A stretch of 64,000 nt of DNA from Pelagophyceae sp. CCMP2097 (Eukaryota > Sar > Pelagophyceae). The stretch is taken from the NCBI GenBank assembly GCA_026770575.1, contig MU657186.1:266030-330029 (forward strand), given 5' to 3'. The notes under the pieces are model-generated. The model did not search any database and was not told the DNA's origin. It saw only the letters and a list, made by a program, of their open reading frames with translations. This document shows, piece after piece, positions 1 through 11,103 of this stretch (positions within the stretch are counted from its first letter, which is position 1; each line of letters starts with the position of its first letter). The position numbers and the translations under genes were made by a program.

Positions 1-55
1 CGCTCGCTGAAAATAGCTTGCGCGCGGGTTTCCTAAGCCTGATCCAAGCGCTTTT

Positions 56-1282
56 ATGGAAGCTTCGTCACCGGCGGCGGCGGTGGCGGCGCCGGCGGCG
101 ATCGCGTGCGGCGGCGAGCACACGCTCGCGCTTCGCCCCGACGGCGCCGCGTTCTCGTCGGGCGCGTGCGGCCTCGGGTGGAATCGGCTGCAGGCCGTCT
201 TCCCGGGTCTGCTGAGCTGGCGCCGCGCGCCTATCCCCGAACCCGTGGCGGCCGTCGTCGGCGGGTCTTACCACTCCCTCGCATTAACAAAAACGGGCAA
301 GCTCTTCGCCTGGGGCTGCGGCACGTTTACCGACGGCCGCCTCGACGGCGCCATCCCGGCGCTCGGTCAGCGCTCCCGCGCCACGGAGACGCTCGACCCG
401 GCGTTGGTCGACGTCGGCGGCGCTTGCGTCGTAGAGGCCGCCGCGGGCGCGTACCACTCCGTGGCGCGCACGGCCGACGGCCGCGTCTTCACGTTTGGCG
501 CGGCGCAGCTCGGGCAGCTCGGGCGGCCAGTTGGAGCGCAGGTCGACGGCGCGGGCCTGCCCGTCTCGGCGGATCCCGGCGAGGCCGCTTTGACTGCGGG
601 CGACTTGGCCGTCAAGGTTGGGGCCGCGTTTTACAACACGTTTGCCATCTGCAAATCCGGCGTCGTGCTCTGCGCCGTTGGCCGCGGCGTCCAACCCTAC
701 CCCGGCGACGTATACGCCCAACAACACTCGACGCGTGTCCGGAGCATTGAATCGTAGGGCGAGAACCAGTACGGCCAGTGCGGTGCCGGCATGGCGAACC
801 TCGCACTGCTGACGCGCGTCAACGAGCTAAAGGGCCACGACGTCACCGCGGTCACCGGAGGCTACTGCCACACGCTCGCTCTCACGCGCGCCGGCTTCGT
901 CGTCACGCTCGGCTGCGGCGACGACGGCCAGCGCGGCGCTTCGACGGACGCTACTTCGAACGTCGTCCGCTTGCCGAACCGCAAAGCCGTTTCCATCGCG
1001 GCGGGCGCCAACCACTCTTTGGCTTTGGCCGACGACGGGAGCGTCTGGGGTTTTGGGAGCAACGAGTACGGCCAACTTGGGGGCGGCGACGACGAGCCAG
1101 TCTTTTCGCCGCGGCGAGTCCCGTTGGCGCAAAAGTGCGTCGCCGTCTCTGCCGGTTACGCGCACTCCGTCCTCTCGCTTGCAGACGGTAGCGCAGTCGC
1201 TTTGGGCCGCGGCGAGAACGGACAGCTCGCAAACGGCACCGACAAAGACCGCGTCCAAGCGACGCCCTGCGATAAGCTATAA
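56..1282 (+). CDS. RCC1-repeat (beta-propeller) protein
   Basis: Two open segments (56-688 and 758-1282) join in frame across a 69-bp GT-AG intron at about 689-757, giving about 385 residues. The protein is made of RCC1 repeats: recurring glycine-rich strands such as GGSYHSLALTKTGKLFAWG, AGAYHSVARTADGRVFTFG and AGANHSLALADDGSVWGFG. The count fits a single seven-bladed propeller. RCC1-fold proteins act as Ran or other small-GTPase exchange factors, or as general scaffolds. Nothing here identifies the partner, and no extra domain is visible. The ATG at 56 is the first in frame and directly precedes the first repeat. Fold assignment is strong; specific function is unknown. Confidence 0.85.
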
Positions 1283-1473
1283 GGTCATCGATTCACCGTG
1301 CAAATCAGATGCGCCCGCGTTGCGAGTCCCGTGCACGTCCCAGTGATTCGCAGCTGGCTGGGGTCCGCAGTTTCATGTGTCCGTGCCAATTGTTCCGATT
1401 CGTGACTCGATCACGCGGATCTCAGGCTCAGATCTCGGCTTCTTCGGCGATCTCGACGAGTCATCGTGTCGTA

Positions 1474-2151
1474 ATGGGGCTTCTTCGGGGAGCGGTGGTC
1501 GCATTAGCGGTGTCTGCGGCGTCTGCCTTGACGACGCCGTACCAGCGCCTGAAAGGCGTCTCGTTGAACCGCGCCACGACTGGTTCGCCCGTCGAGCTGA
1601 CGTCTCTCTGGCGCCCAGACTTTGTCGGTCTCGGCGGCGAGCGCGTCGTCGTCGAATTCCTCCGGCATTATGGCTGAGTCTTCTGCTGGGAGCGCGCCGT
1701 GCAATTGAAGCGCGACGTGCTCCCGGCACTCCAGAAGAAAGGCGCCAAGCTTTTCATCGTCGGCATCGGGTCCGTCGAATCCGCCCAGACGTTTTCCGAG
1801 CGCACGGGTTTCCCCGCGGAAATGATGCTCGTCGACTCGTCCGACGAGTGCGAGGCCTACGGCGCCGCCGGCACGCGCAATTCGGAGTTCGAAAACGGCA
1901 AGCAAAAGTTTGAAGGCATTGGCTCTATGTGGAGCAAGGCCACCAACACCGCTCTAGACGCGCGCGGCAAGGAAGACCTCAACGCCATCTTGAAGCTCTA
2001 CAAGCCGCTGCAGCCGAAGAGGATCGAGCAGACTTTAGTGCAGGGTGGGTCCTTTGTCTTCGACGGCACGAAGACTCTCCTCGAGCACTTTGACGAGAGC
2101 TCGGGCGCGCACATCGAGCTCGAGACCATCCTCGCGGCGGCGCTCCGCTAG
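1474..2151 (+). CDS. SelU/PRXL2-family peroxiredoxin-like selenoprotein (in-frame TGA = Sec)
   Basis: The reading frame from the ATG at 1474 is interrupted only by TGA at 1675-1677 (residue 68) and then stays open to the stop at 2151, giving 225 residues if the TGA is read as selenocysteine. The TGA sits in a redox motif, EFLRHYG-U-VFCWERAV, which is a UxxC version of the CxxC motif of the AhpC/TSA-type PRXL2 (FAM213/SelU) family. Downstream family features such as KLFIVGIGSVESAQTFSERT and TGFPAEMMLVD are intact. There is no room for an intron that would skip the TGA. The N-terminus (MGLLRGAVVALAVSAASA) looks like a signal or organelle-targeting sequence. Family members are thioredoxin-like antioxidants. 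A SECIS-like fold lies just after the stop codon (2183-2250). Confidence 0.85.
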
Positions 2152-2182
2152 GTTCGAAAGCGCCCGACGACAAGCCGTCCGC

Positions 2183-2250
2183 GGAGGCAAGTGCAAAATG
2201 ACGCCATGCGCCCATCCCAAAGAGGGCGCCCGGCCGACCCGCACGACTCC
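2183..2250 (+). promoter_or_regulatory. Candidate SECIS element in the 3'UTR of the SelU-like gene
   Basis: About 32 nt after the stop codon lies ATGA (2198-2201), followed by a 12-nt arm containing GCC and GCGCCC. A loop with unpaired A residues (ATCCCAAAGA, 2214-2223) comes next, then the matching arm GGGCGC and GGC, then GA (2236-2237). GCGCCC pairs with GGGCGC and GCC with GGC. Below the ATGA/GA core, GTGC pairs with GCAC and GGAG with CTCC. This is the order of a type I SECIS: basal helix, AUGA/GA quartet, 12-bp helix, A-containing apical loop. The AT:CC and C:C mismatches weaken it slightly. Confidence 0.65.
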
Positions 2251-2528
2251 AAACCGCACCGGACTCCTCCTCGTCAACTGTTTTTGATCGCCCCCGAGGC
2301 GCCGGCGCATGCGAGGGTGGTGTCAATTGGGAGTTTTCATTTAATCGCGGTCGGCCGCGGGGTCTGTCGGACGGCGGAGGCGCCTCAGAGGTACCTGTAG
2401 TACCATGCCAGAGCGACGCGGCGCATGCGTTTGTAGAGCGACGTTGTCGGCTCGGCGCGAACCGAAACGCCGCACTCCTCCGGCAGAAGTGGTCGAAGTG
2501 GCTCCGCGGAAGGATCGACGCACGCCGC

Positions 2529-4758
2529 CTAAAGTCGACAGTCACCGAGGCTGGGGCGCACGGGGAATGAGGCAGAATCGAGGACCTATCAAGAGTGATG
2601 CACTTTCCTCGAGGACGCCGTTTCTTTGCGGGCGTGATGAGCGTGGCTGAGTAGACGCACGTCTCAGGCTCGTCAACGTCGACAAGCATGTCCGTCTCGC
2701 CGCATCGCAGCTTGAGATGCAGCGACCGATCGGGGCCGTTGTAGCACCCCGCCCCCCGCGTGAAGTGCAGCGTCGTGCCTTGATCGTCCGCCTCAGCGCT
2801 GTTGAACGAACCGAGACTGACAGAGTCCTGCGTCGCTTTGCCAAAAAGGCAAATCTTGTACTTGTAGCCCCGGTGGTTCGCTTCGGGGCACGCGCCCCTC
2901 AAAGCCCAGAGCGCCCCGTCGGCGCCGTACCGCGAGTCCGTGTTCTCCAGAGCCGCTGTGGCGTCGGCAAGTTTTCGAGCGCGCTTCTCGCGCGACTTTC
3001 GCAGCTGAGCGACCTTGGACTCTTGCGCGGAAAACGCAGTGTACGCCCACGCCTTGGACGGGCCGCACTTTTTATGCTCCTGCTTGTAATGCGCCACGTC
3101 GAAGCGCGGCTCTTCGATAGAAGAATCTCCGGAGCCGTCGTAGTCGTCGTTTTCGCCGTCGGAGCTAAATTCGCCGTCCATGTCGTCGAAATCACCGCCC
3201 CCAAAGTCCTCGTCCGCAACGCCGCCGTAGTCGTCGTCCATGTCGCCGTAGTCGCCGCCAACGGAATCAGAGTCGCCGCCGGAATCGGAGTCGTCGCCGG
3301 AATCGGAGTCGCCGTACGCGTCGTCGGCGCCGTCCGAGTCGTCGGCCGCTCCGGCGTCTTCCGGGCCATCCGCCGCCGCGTCGTCGGCGCTCGACGCGTC
3401 CGCGGCGTCGTCCACCTCGGAAGCGGAGGCAGCTTCTTCCTCGTCAGAAGCGAGGACAGCTTCCTCATCGTCCTCGAGCTCGTACTGGTGCGCCGCCGCG
3501 TCGCCGTCCGTCAAAGGCTCGCCGTCCGACAAAGGCTCGCCGTCCGTAGACGGCGTAGGCTCCGCCGCCGCGTCGTCGTCCGCGGCGGCTTCCTGGAGAG
3601 GCACCGGCGCGGCATCGGCAGCGCTGGTGTTCTTCTCGTCGGCGAGGCCGGCTGCGCGTTTGCCCAGTTCGACGAGCTTGTCCGCCGGCAGGTTGCCGGC
3701 GCGGGCGACGTCTAAAACAAGCAAGCGCAGCTGGTCCGCGGAGAGCTTTGAAAGGTAGAACGAATCGTAGATTCGCTTTGAAGCGTCCGCCTCGCAGATC
3801 AAATCCATCTTCGCACGCGCCACGGCGAGCCTACCCATCACAGCTCGACTCGCACGCCGGGGGCGCAATACGCAGACGGCGCGACGGCGTACGCACTTGG
3901 CCTCGGCACGTTCAAAGGCCACATCCTCCAAGCCCAGGTCGGCCGCGCCATCGGCAATGTCCACTTTGGCAGACTACGAGAGGCCTCAAGGCGGTATCAA
4001 AACTCGATAAGGGACGCGCCTCGCGTCTAATCGTGGCCTGGCAGGCGAGGTCCTTGCGCTTGGCGACGCCGTTGCGCGTAATCTGTGCGGCCGCGGCGCC
4101 GGCGGCCGCGGCCTCGAGAGCCAGCGCCGCGCAGCGCGACGCGTCGCACAGAGCGGCCGCTTCGTCCGAGCCTAGGAGAGCGCGATCAAAACATGAAAAA
4201 TGATTGTGGCCTCGTCAATGGGCGAAAGTCGCGTCTGCGTCGAGGCGAAAGTCGCGTCTGCGTCGACGAGCCTCGGACGCGGGCGCCGCGCCGTCGCAGC
4301 AGTCGCAGATGCCGTCGTCGACGCGCGAGAGCGCGAGCCTGCCGCGGTGTTTCAACGGCTGCCATGCCGCGCGGCAATCCGCCGCCCGCGCGGCACGCAC
4401 CATTCGGCGACGTGGCCCTCGTTGCGGCACCAGAACCGCGTGGCGACGTCGACGCGCGCGCACGCCGCCGTGCCCGGCTCCTGCGGCGCGGTGGCGTGAG
4501 GCGCGCGCGGCGTCGCGGGGAGGGCTCACGTCGGAACCGTCGTCGCAATCGCAGTAATTGTCGTTGACGTAGGCCCTGCGCAACGACGCATCAACGCTGC
4601 GGACGCGTCGCCGCGAAGGACGCCGCGGGTCACGTCGGCAGCGCGTGCCCGCAGTCGGAGGAATCGACGGTGGAGCGCATAACGTCGTCGGGCGCCGCGC
4701 CGCGGATCTGCGCGGCGCCGGACACCGCCGCGGCCAGCAGCAGCGCGACCGTCAGCAT
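2529..4758 (-). CDS. PRKCSH: Glucosidase II beta subunit (PRKCSH-like)
   Basis: This is the regulatory subunit of ER glucosidase II, which trims glucose from N-glycans during glycoprotein folding. From the ATG at 4758, a signal peptide (MLTVALLLAAAVSG) is followed by short exons. These encode the two paired Cys-rich repeats typical of the family (VNDNYCDCDDGSDEPGTAAC and SRVDDGICDCCDG). Then come an alpha-helical stretch, a long Asp/Glu/Ser/Gly-rich acidic region (about 3120-3500), and a C-terminal MRH lectin domain (CGPSKAWAYTAF, YKYKICLFGKATQD, LKLRCG, DEPETCVYSATLITP). Exons at about 4634-4758, 4530-4575, 4401-4480 and 4292-4338 keep phase. The intron after CCDG appears to begin with GC. 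There is no clean stop after the MRH domain; a last short intron ending near 2530-2545 is my guess, so the 3' end is approximate. Confidence 0.85.
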
Positions 4759-5377
4759 CGCGACGCGCGACGACCGCGACGCAGCTCAGCTGCACAAAAG
4801 GAGCGCCCGGTTCGACCGGGTCGATATTTCCTCTTCGCCGAAAAGAAGGGGATTCGGCGACGGCAAAAAAAGTGTGATAGTACGCGCCCCGCGCCGAGTT
4901 TCCAAGTTGGGCCGACCTGAAGCGCCCCCAGGCTCGCATTCCAGGTCCGGGGAGTCCACATTGATAAATGAGACGACAATGAAATTAAAAAAGAGACGAT
5001 CGCGATGTGCCGGAGCTATCGAACGACAGCCGCGAGCGACTCGAAGCTTTGTTACAACGTGTTGTTTTGCGTTTTTGGTAGTGCAATCTGAGTTTCCTTT
5101 AAATTTGTAAGTGAGGCGAAGTTCAATCCTACTTTCCTTTTAAATGTTGAATCGCCAATTTCCTCACTCAACCTTCATCTTTAAAATTTCCAAGAGGCTT
5201 TATGAACTTGGACATCGTCGAATCTTTAAGGAATCTCGTAATATGACGGTTATTATGTAATGATTCGACTTGTTGCGGCTGGATGTCCGGAAGAACGACA
5301 ACTAAGGACTCCTGACCACTGCTCCCTGGTGAAGTCGCGCCCGCTGGGTTCCGCGCCGCCTCCAGCCCGTCCGCCGG
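4759..5377. other. Divergent intergenic region between GII-beta and the next plus-strand frame
   Basis: From about 4960 the base composition drops sharply to AT-rich, in contrast to flanking coding DNA, with runs of T and A (for example around 5050-5250). No conserved coding segment is visible. It probably contains the promoter of the minus-strand GII-beta gene. Confidence 0.5.
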
Positions 5378-5710
5378 ATGTCGACGTCCCTCCCGCCGCT
5401 GCGGCCGTTCCTGCGGCTAACGCAGCTCGGCGCCCAGCCGGCGGCGCGGCGCTACCGCGACGACAACGTGGACCCCCTCGTCACGGTGGACCCGCTCGTG
5501 GACCCTTTCGGCTCGGTGTCCCTCGACGACTCGATTCACTCGACCAAGAACGCCGGCGACGGCCGGATAGCGCAGCTCTTCGCCGCGGCGCCGGCGGCGC
5601 TCGCGGACGCACGGCGCGCCCCGAGCCCACCGGCGCGCGAGGCGCGACGGAGCGGCACCTGCAGCAGACCCAGATCCATCGCACAGCTCCTCTTCCCGCA
5701 TAGCTCATAA
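5378..5710 (+). CDS. Hypothetical protein or first exon, unrecognised
   Basis: A 110-codon plus-strand frame begins with ATG right after the AT-rich intergenic DNA. It has a fairly balanced composition (for example VDPLVTVDPLVDPFGSVSLD and STKNAGDGRIAQLFAAAP). The end (after about residue 85) becomes Arg/Ser/Pro-rich, which suggests the true exon ends earlier and continues into unassembled sequence beyond the gap at 5955-5989. I do not recognise the protein. Confidence 0.35.
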   Translation: MSTSLPPLRPFLRLTQLGAQPAARRYRDDNVDPLVTVDPLVDPFGSVSLDDSIHSTKNAGDGRIAQLFAAAPAALADARRAPSPPAREARRSGTCSRPRSIAQLLFPHSS

Positions 5711-5954
5711 CGAAAAACGTCTGTCAAGCAACAAGTGTCCTTGACGCCCCTCGTTCGCCGGCAGCCCGATTCGACGCGCGACGAAGGCGGGCGGTCACGC
5801 CCATGCAGCCGCGGCCTCGTCCGACCGCGCGCGTCCGACGGCGCGGCGTAGAGGCGCGGCGGTGGCCTCGCGCGTTCTCGGACGCTCGCGTCCACTTATG
5901 GCCCCAAACACGCCAGAGCCAGACGCGGACTCCGGCACGCCGATGGAGCGTCTC

Positions 5955-5989
5955 NNNNNNNNNNNNNNNNNNNNNNNNNNNNNNNNNNN
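5955..5989. other. Assembly gap (35 N)
   Basis: A run of 35 undetermined bases. Real gap size is unknown. Confidence 1.
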
Positions 5990-6724
5990 TCACAGGGAAG
6001 CAGCAGCACGCAATCCAAGTCGGGCCGCAATGGCCTCGACGGCTGTCTAGGTCGACGTCGTCTGAGGTTACGCGCGCCGAGAACCCTCCAACGACCATCG
6101 GATTAAGGTCTCGAGTGACGAGGCGAAGGAGCGGACGCCCCTGGGCATGCCAAGGCGGTTGCCAATCGACGAACGACGAGCGCGAATCCTCAAGGGCGGC
6201 AAGCCAGCCGACTAGCGCGTCCAACGCCAGCGACCGAGTCAGCGACAGAGTACGTTCGGCGCCCGCGCACTCGTCGCCCAGTTCAACGGCGGTCCTGCGC
6301 ACGAACGGACACGAGCACCGGCCTGCCTCGCTGTACAAGGTCGCGTCCTCGGTCCCGTGCGGGGCCTGCGCCGCTCGCACGTCAAGGGCCTTCCAGAAAG
6401 GCGGTGCGGATGCCTCGAAGCGGAGTGGTCGAAGCGCGGCGGCGCGTGGAGGACTTGCGGTCGCGCGCACAGAAGCGCCCCAGTCGTGGGTTCGCTCTTT
6501 CGCAAGAAAACGTACGCCGCGCAGCGGACACCCGTTACTTAAAAGATTCCTAAGCCAACCTGTTTTGCTGTGGCTGAAAACGGTTTTCATTCTAGTGCAT
6601 TGATTTTCGAAAATTGCGTTGATTTTCAGATAATTGGAATGATTTTCAGACGAATGATCCATAAAGATATCTTGTTGCGCCGCATGCGGCGGCTAGGCAG
6701 TCTACGGCGGCAGCCGACAGCGGC

Positions 6725-6831
6725 TTGTACAGTTCTTGAATAGTAATAGGCTCCCTGCCCCTGCGGGGCACTGTGCCTCGTCGCAGACGCAGCACGGCTT
6801 CGGGACGGCGGCGGCTGGCGCGTCGTCCATC
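6725..6831 (-). pseudogene. Cox17-like first-exon fragment, dispersed copy A
   Basis: Read on the minus strand, an ATG near 6831 opens a short frame with AAAVPKPCCVCDEAQC. The KPCCVC motif resembles the N-terminus of the mitochondrial copper chaperone Cox17. The twin-Cys helix-loop-helix remainder of Cox17 is not found downstream. The same DNA segment recurs at 17404-17521 with a one-base indel just after CVCD. Both copies share the 3' sequence ATAGTAATAGGCTCC on the plus strand. It may be a pseudo-exon or part of a dispersed repeat. Confidence 0.4.
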
Positions 6832-7066
6832 GATCGTGGAGGGAGGCGCTCCTTGGGGTTTTCACAGGTGGTGCCACTCGCGAGGTCGACCGAGTCGACT
6901 GACTCGTCGCGGGGCGCAGGGGAAATCGTGACGCGCGCTGCGACCCCGTCGCATCGTAATCCAAATCCAGCGGCATCGCAATCAAATCCAGCGGAACCTG
7001 TTGGAAATCTTGGAGCGCGACGCGGTCACGCGGATCCAGTGGACGTTGGCGCTGCGCGCGCGGTCG

Positions 7067-10000
7067 ATGGCGGCGCCGCAGCGCGCGCGCGGGGGCGCGC
7101 CGGAGCGCGCGCAGCTGCCGCCGGACGTGGCCGACGTCCTCAGAGCGCACAACGCCTCGCTGCGCCGGTGCGTCCCGGGACCGCTGGCCGTCGATGGCAC
7201 AGCGGCCGTCGATGGCACAGCCACCTCTAGGTGGTTCGCCAAGTACGCTGACGGCACCGACACCTCGCCGCTGATCAAGTGCGCCGCCGTCGGAGCCGCC
7301 GCGGATGTCGACTTCCGCGTTTAGGCGGCGCGTGGCGCAAGAGGCGTACCTCGACTTCGCCCGCGACGTCGCGCTCTGCCCGGGCCTCATGGCCAGAGTC
7401 GAGGCTTTGCAACTCTTCCGGGCCATGGCCTCGTCGACCATCGACGGCGGTGCGTGGGCCGAGGCGCGTCGAGGCGACTATCAAGGCGTCGCCTGCTTAG
7501 GCCCCGGCTGGAACCGGCGCGCGTCGCGGACAGACGGGGCGTCGCTGACGTTTGCTGATTTCGCGTCGTGCCTCGCGGCGTCGGCGGCGGTCATCTTCTC
7601 TGGGGCGGCTTGGGAGCACGAACACGCAGATACTCTGGCTGCAAAGCTCAAACTGTTATTCTTCTGGCTCGACAAAAAGTCGGACCACGCCGGCTCGCGT
7701 GCAAGCGAGAAAGCGCGCGACTGCCTCTCCGCGCACGCCGGAACTTTTCGCGCCAGCGCCGCAGGGTACGCGGGCACCACCGGCTACGCGGGCGCCACCG
7801 GCTACGCGGGCGCCACCGGCTACGCGAGTTCGGCGACGGCGCGCGGGGCGGCGGCGCGCGGGGCGCCGGCGGGGCCCGCGGAAGAGGTGGAGCTGCCCGC
7901 GGCGCTGGACCGCGAGCTTCGGCAGTTGTTTGCATATTATTGCACGTACGGCGATCGGCTCAACGTGGGTTCGACGGCCGCTCTGAGCCGCGCCCAAGTC
8001 GTCAGGCTCCTCGGCGACGCGCGCTGCCTCGACGCCCCAAAGCTCCGAAGGCACGTGGACGTGGCCCTCGCCTCGCTCGGCGTGAAAAGGCGACGATTAG
8101 ACTACGCAGCGCTCGTCAAACTCCTATCAGATCTAGCGGCGCTGCACAACCCCGGCCTATCGCGCGACGCCGGCAGAATTGCAGCGCTCACACATCTTTT
8201 AGTCCAGCGCGTCTTGCCGACCAAGGCCGACTGGGCGCGCGGGAGCGACGGCGACGCTGCCGACGCCCGCCAAAGCGACGCGGGGCGCCAGGGCGACGCC
8301 GCCGACGCGCGCACGCTGCGCCTCGACGACCTCCGCTTCCAAGGCGCGTCCCACAACGGACGCGCGGCGACACCCGCGCGGACGCACGACTCGCCGCACG
8401 CGTCGCCGCAGTCGCGCGACTCGCAATCGCCGTCGCGGCCCCTCGAGCGCGTCGGCACCGACGAAGGAACCGCGCATGCTGCCGGGTGCGTCGTCGTGAA
8501 GGAATCGTTTGATGCAGAGGCATCGTCGCTCTCCGACGCTTCCAACGGGCCCGCTCCGTTGACTCGCAATGCGCAGGATGCGCCGTGTGGCGGACGAGGC
8601 GCAGTGGAGCGTCTCCGCGCTGTCCGTCGCGCTCTCGAGGTCCGCGGAGCAGGTGGCCGCGCTCCGCAAGGCCGCGGTCGCCGACCGCCGCGCCAGCGAC
8701 GCGTCGACGTCGCCGGAGCCGCGCGGCGCGCCGCCGCGCGGGACACCGCGGCGCGCGGCAGGCGACGAAGACGACGGCGACGCGCCGTCGCCGAGGCCGC
8801 GGCCGCCGGAAATGGACCGATCCGTGAGTCACCTCGCATATCGTGGTCTCAAAGTATGTCGTAGTTTTAAAGGCATGAACTGCGCCCCGGCAGGCTCCCG
8901 GGTCGCCGCCCCACTCCGCGCCGGACGCGTTCCCGCCGCTGGCACCGTCGGACGTGGCGCTGGACGAGTCGGACGAGGCGCGGTGCTCCGATAAGGAGTC
9001 GGACGCCGCGGAACCCACGTTCGCGACCATCACGCGGAGGCTCGGCGCGGTCCGCGTCGCGGGCGTGCGTGCGCCCGCGCCTAAAGGGACTCGCCCGTAT
9101 TTTCACAAGGGCAACTTTCCGGCAACAGACGCCCGACGTAGGTCCCGTTGCTCGGCGACGACGCGGCGGGGCGGTCCGACGACGGCGGCGACGGCGATTC
9201 CGATGACGACGGCGGCTCCGAGGACGGCGGCGACTCGGACGGCGGCGGCTGCGCGCGCGCGGCTCGAGGCGTGGACGCGCACGTGCGGCGTATGGCGCTC
9301 GGCCGTGTTCTGACGCCGCCAAAGGGCCCGCGCCTCGAATTCGGCGATGAAGGCGCGTCGCCCGGCGGCGGCGGCGAAACGAGCCCGCGCCGCGCTCCGA
9401 GCCCCGAGCCGCGCCTCTCGTCGCTGCGCGTCCAGTTAGGAGAGTCCGTCGCCCTCCAGCTCCAACGCCTCCGCGAGCGGCAGCGTACACGAAGACCGGC
9501 CCAAAGACCTCAACTGGGCCCACATCCAGTCCTCGACCCGAGACGGTCGGGACCGGCTCCGAGGACACGCCGCTCTTTTGTCGAAAAGACTCTTTTGTCG
9601 AAAGGACCGAGCCCCGAGCCGCGCCTCTCGTCGCTGCGCGTCCAGTTAGGAGAGTCCGTCGCCCTCCAGCTCCAACGCCTCCGCGAGCGGCAGCGTACAC
9701 GAAGACCGGCCCAAAGACCTCAACTGGGCCCACATCCAGTCCTCGACCCGAGACGGTCGGGACCGGCTCCGAGGACACGCCGCTCTTTTGTCGAAAAGAC
9801 TCTTTTGTCGAAAGGACTCTTTTGTCGAAAGGACTCTTTGCCTCGAAAGGATCGTCGATGACACGGGGCCGTCTTGTGCGACCATCGACGCAGGCGAGCT
9901 GCAGCAGATCCGGTCGCTCAAGTCGTTTCAGGACGATGAATACGACGCCGCCGCGAACGCCGTGATACGGGCTTCTACGTCGCCCGGCGCCGCGTCCGAC

Positions 10001-10915
10001 GGCGGCGAGTCTGAATGCGCCGAGTACGGCATCGGCGCCGAGTTCGTCGTTTCGTCCGAGTCGAAGCTGCGGCAGCTGGAGCTGCTCGAGCTCGCGCTCC
10101 TCGAGCAGTCGCAGCGGCTGAGCCTCTTGCGCGCGCGCGTTGAGGAGCCGCTGTCGCCGTCGCGGCGGACGCCCGCGTCGCCCGCGCGCAGCGCCGGCGG
10201 CGCCGCGTCGCTCGCCGGCCTCCGGTCGCGCATGAGCGGGCGGCGGTGCGTGCCTCGGCGCCTTGAGCTTCCGAGAGCGCGGAGCCCGCCAGCACGACGG
10301 GCTAGGTACAGCCACGACGACGACGTGCGACCACCGTCGCCCATCGAAAAGTCAGTCTCCGGCTCTGGGCCCTGCGCGTGCGATGCGCATGAAGTCGTTG
10401 ACTCGAATGGCAGGTTCGAAGCCGTGGAGATGGAAGTCGACAGGTCGTCGTGGTGCGCCTCCCTATGCTCCCGACGCGTCTTCCTATGCCCCCCGACGTA
10501 TCGGGTCACGGAGCCCCGCCTTTCTTGCGAGGGCATCGCCTCGTCACGCCCCCGAGCCCAGGCGAAACCTCGTCGTCGAGCGGGCGGCTGCGCGAGATTC
10601 CCGTGAGATTCCCGGGGCGCTTCGGCCGCGAGCGCCCTCGAGCCGTTCTATAGGCGCGCGCATCGACTCGAATCGCTCGCGCTGCGCCGACTTTTGGCGG
10701 AGCCAGAAGCTCGAGACGACGTGCGTCGATGGTGGTCCCTCGCCCACTGCCCGTCGCCCGCTGACGGCCTGGCATCGGCGACGGCCCTGCGGCGACGCCC
10801 TTGTTTCAGGCGGCGCGTGTCCCCGAAGCGGAGCGGGAGGCGGCACTTCCGCGCGTCGCTGCCGCCCGGCGGCGAACCCCCCGGCAAAAAGGCAGGGGCC
10901 CGCTCCTCCGAGTAG
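7067..10915 (+). CDS. p25-alpha-like / coiled-coil protein (about 1,067 aa)
   Basis: Seven exons join in phase (about 7067-7167, 7325-8485, 8577-8823, 8894-9064, 9142-9694, 9894-10602, 10654-10915), all with GT-AG introns. The N-terminal third is helical (YLDFARDVALCPGLMARVEA). A region near residue 240 (ELRQLFAYYCTYGDRLNVGS, then a KLRRHVDVALASL helix) resembles the p25-alpha/TPPP EF-hand-like fold found in many protist cytoskeletal proteins. Later segments are low-complexity Asp/Gly/Ser stretches and coiled coils (for example KLRQLELLELALLEQSQRL). A four-fold GYAGATGYAG peptide repeat occurs near 7770-7830. A microtubule or ciliary role is possible by family, but that is inference. The gene carries the exact tandem duplication at 9397-9816. 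Confidence 0.6.
9397..9816 (+). repeat. Exact 210-bp tandem duplication plus 17-bp CTCTTTTGTCGAAAGGA array
   Basis: Bases 9397-9606 and 9607-9816 look identical. The unit is 70 codons long, so the frame is kept. Its right end is itself a small array of CTCTTTTGTCGAAA(A/G)GA: two units in copy 1, and two plus further units after copy 2 up to about 9851. The duplication includes the 3' part of an exon, a predicted donor site and the start of the following intron. Confidence 0.9.
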
Positions 10916-11103
10916 GGCCCCTGAGAACTAATCGTACACGCACTGCGTCGGACTCTCGAGCGGGCGCGAAGCACCACGGTGGGCCGAAGCGCTCTCGTTG
11001 CGGCGTGGACTCCGTCGGCCGCAGAGTCGTAAACGTGGGCCGCAGAGTGGCAAACTTGAGTTCCCTCGATTACGTGGTTCCCGTTTCAGGCGCGTCGAAA
11101 ACG

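Larger units (their letters stand above)
5711..7066. other. Gene-poor stretch flanking the assembly gap
   Basis: Long open frames exist on both strands but have antisense-type composition and no recognisable motif, so I do not call genes. Around 6580-6660 the short motif TTGATTTTC / TGATTTTCAG recurs several times in AT-rich DNA. A Cox17-like repeat copy sits at 6725-6831. Confidence 0.4.

Noticed and set aside
1675..1677. TGA in the PRXL2-like gene considered as a true stop or pseudogene mutation
   Set aside because: The conserved protein continues in the same frame without any other damage, the position is the family's redox residue, and a SECIS-like fold follows.
2717..3715. Plus-strand Val/Arg-rich frame
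   Set aside because: Antisense to the acidic region of glucosidase II beta; the GTC/GTCGTC pattern explains it.
5724..6662. Minus-strand frame of about 312 codons spanning the assembly gap
   Set aside because: Contains undetermined residues, low-quality composition, no motif; the opposite strand is equally open.
9590..9851. CTCTTTTGTCGAAAGGA array considered as a CRISPR-like array
   Set aside because: Units are directly adjacent with no spacers, and the genome is eukaryotic; it is a simple tandem repeat.
8867..10315. 482-codon minus-strand frame
   Set aside because: Antisense to the p25-alpha/coiled-coil gene and duplicated only because the DNA is duplicated; Arg-rich.
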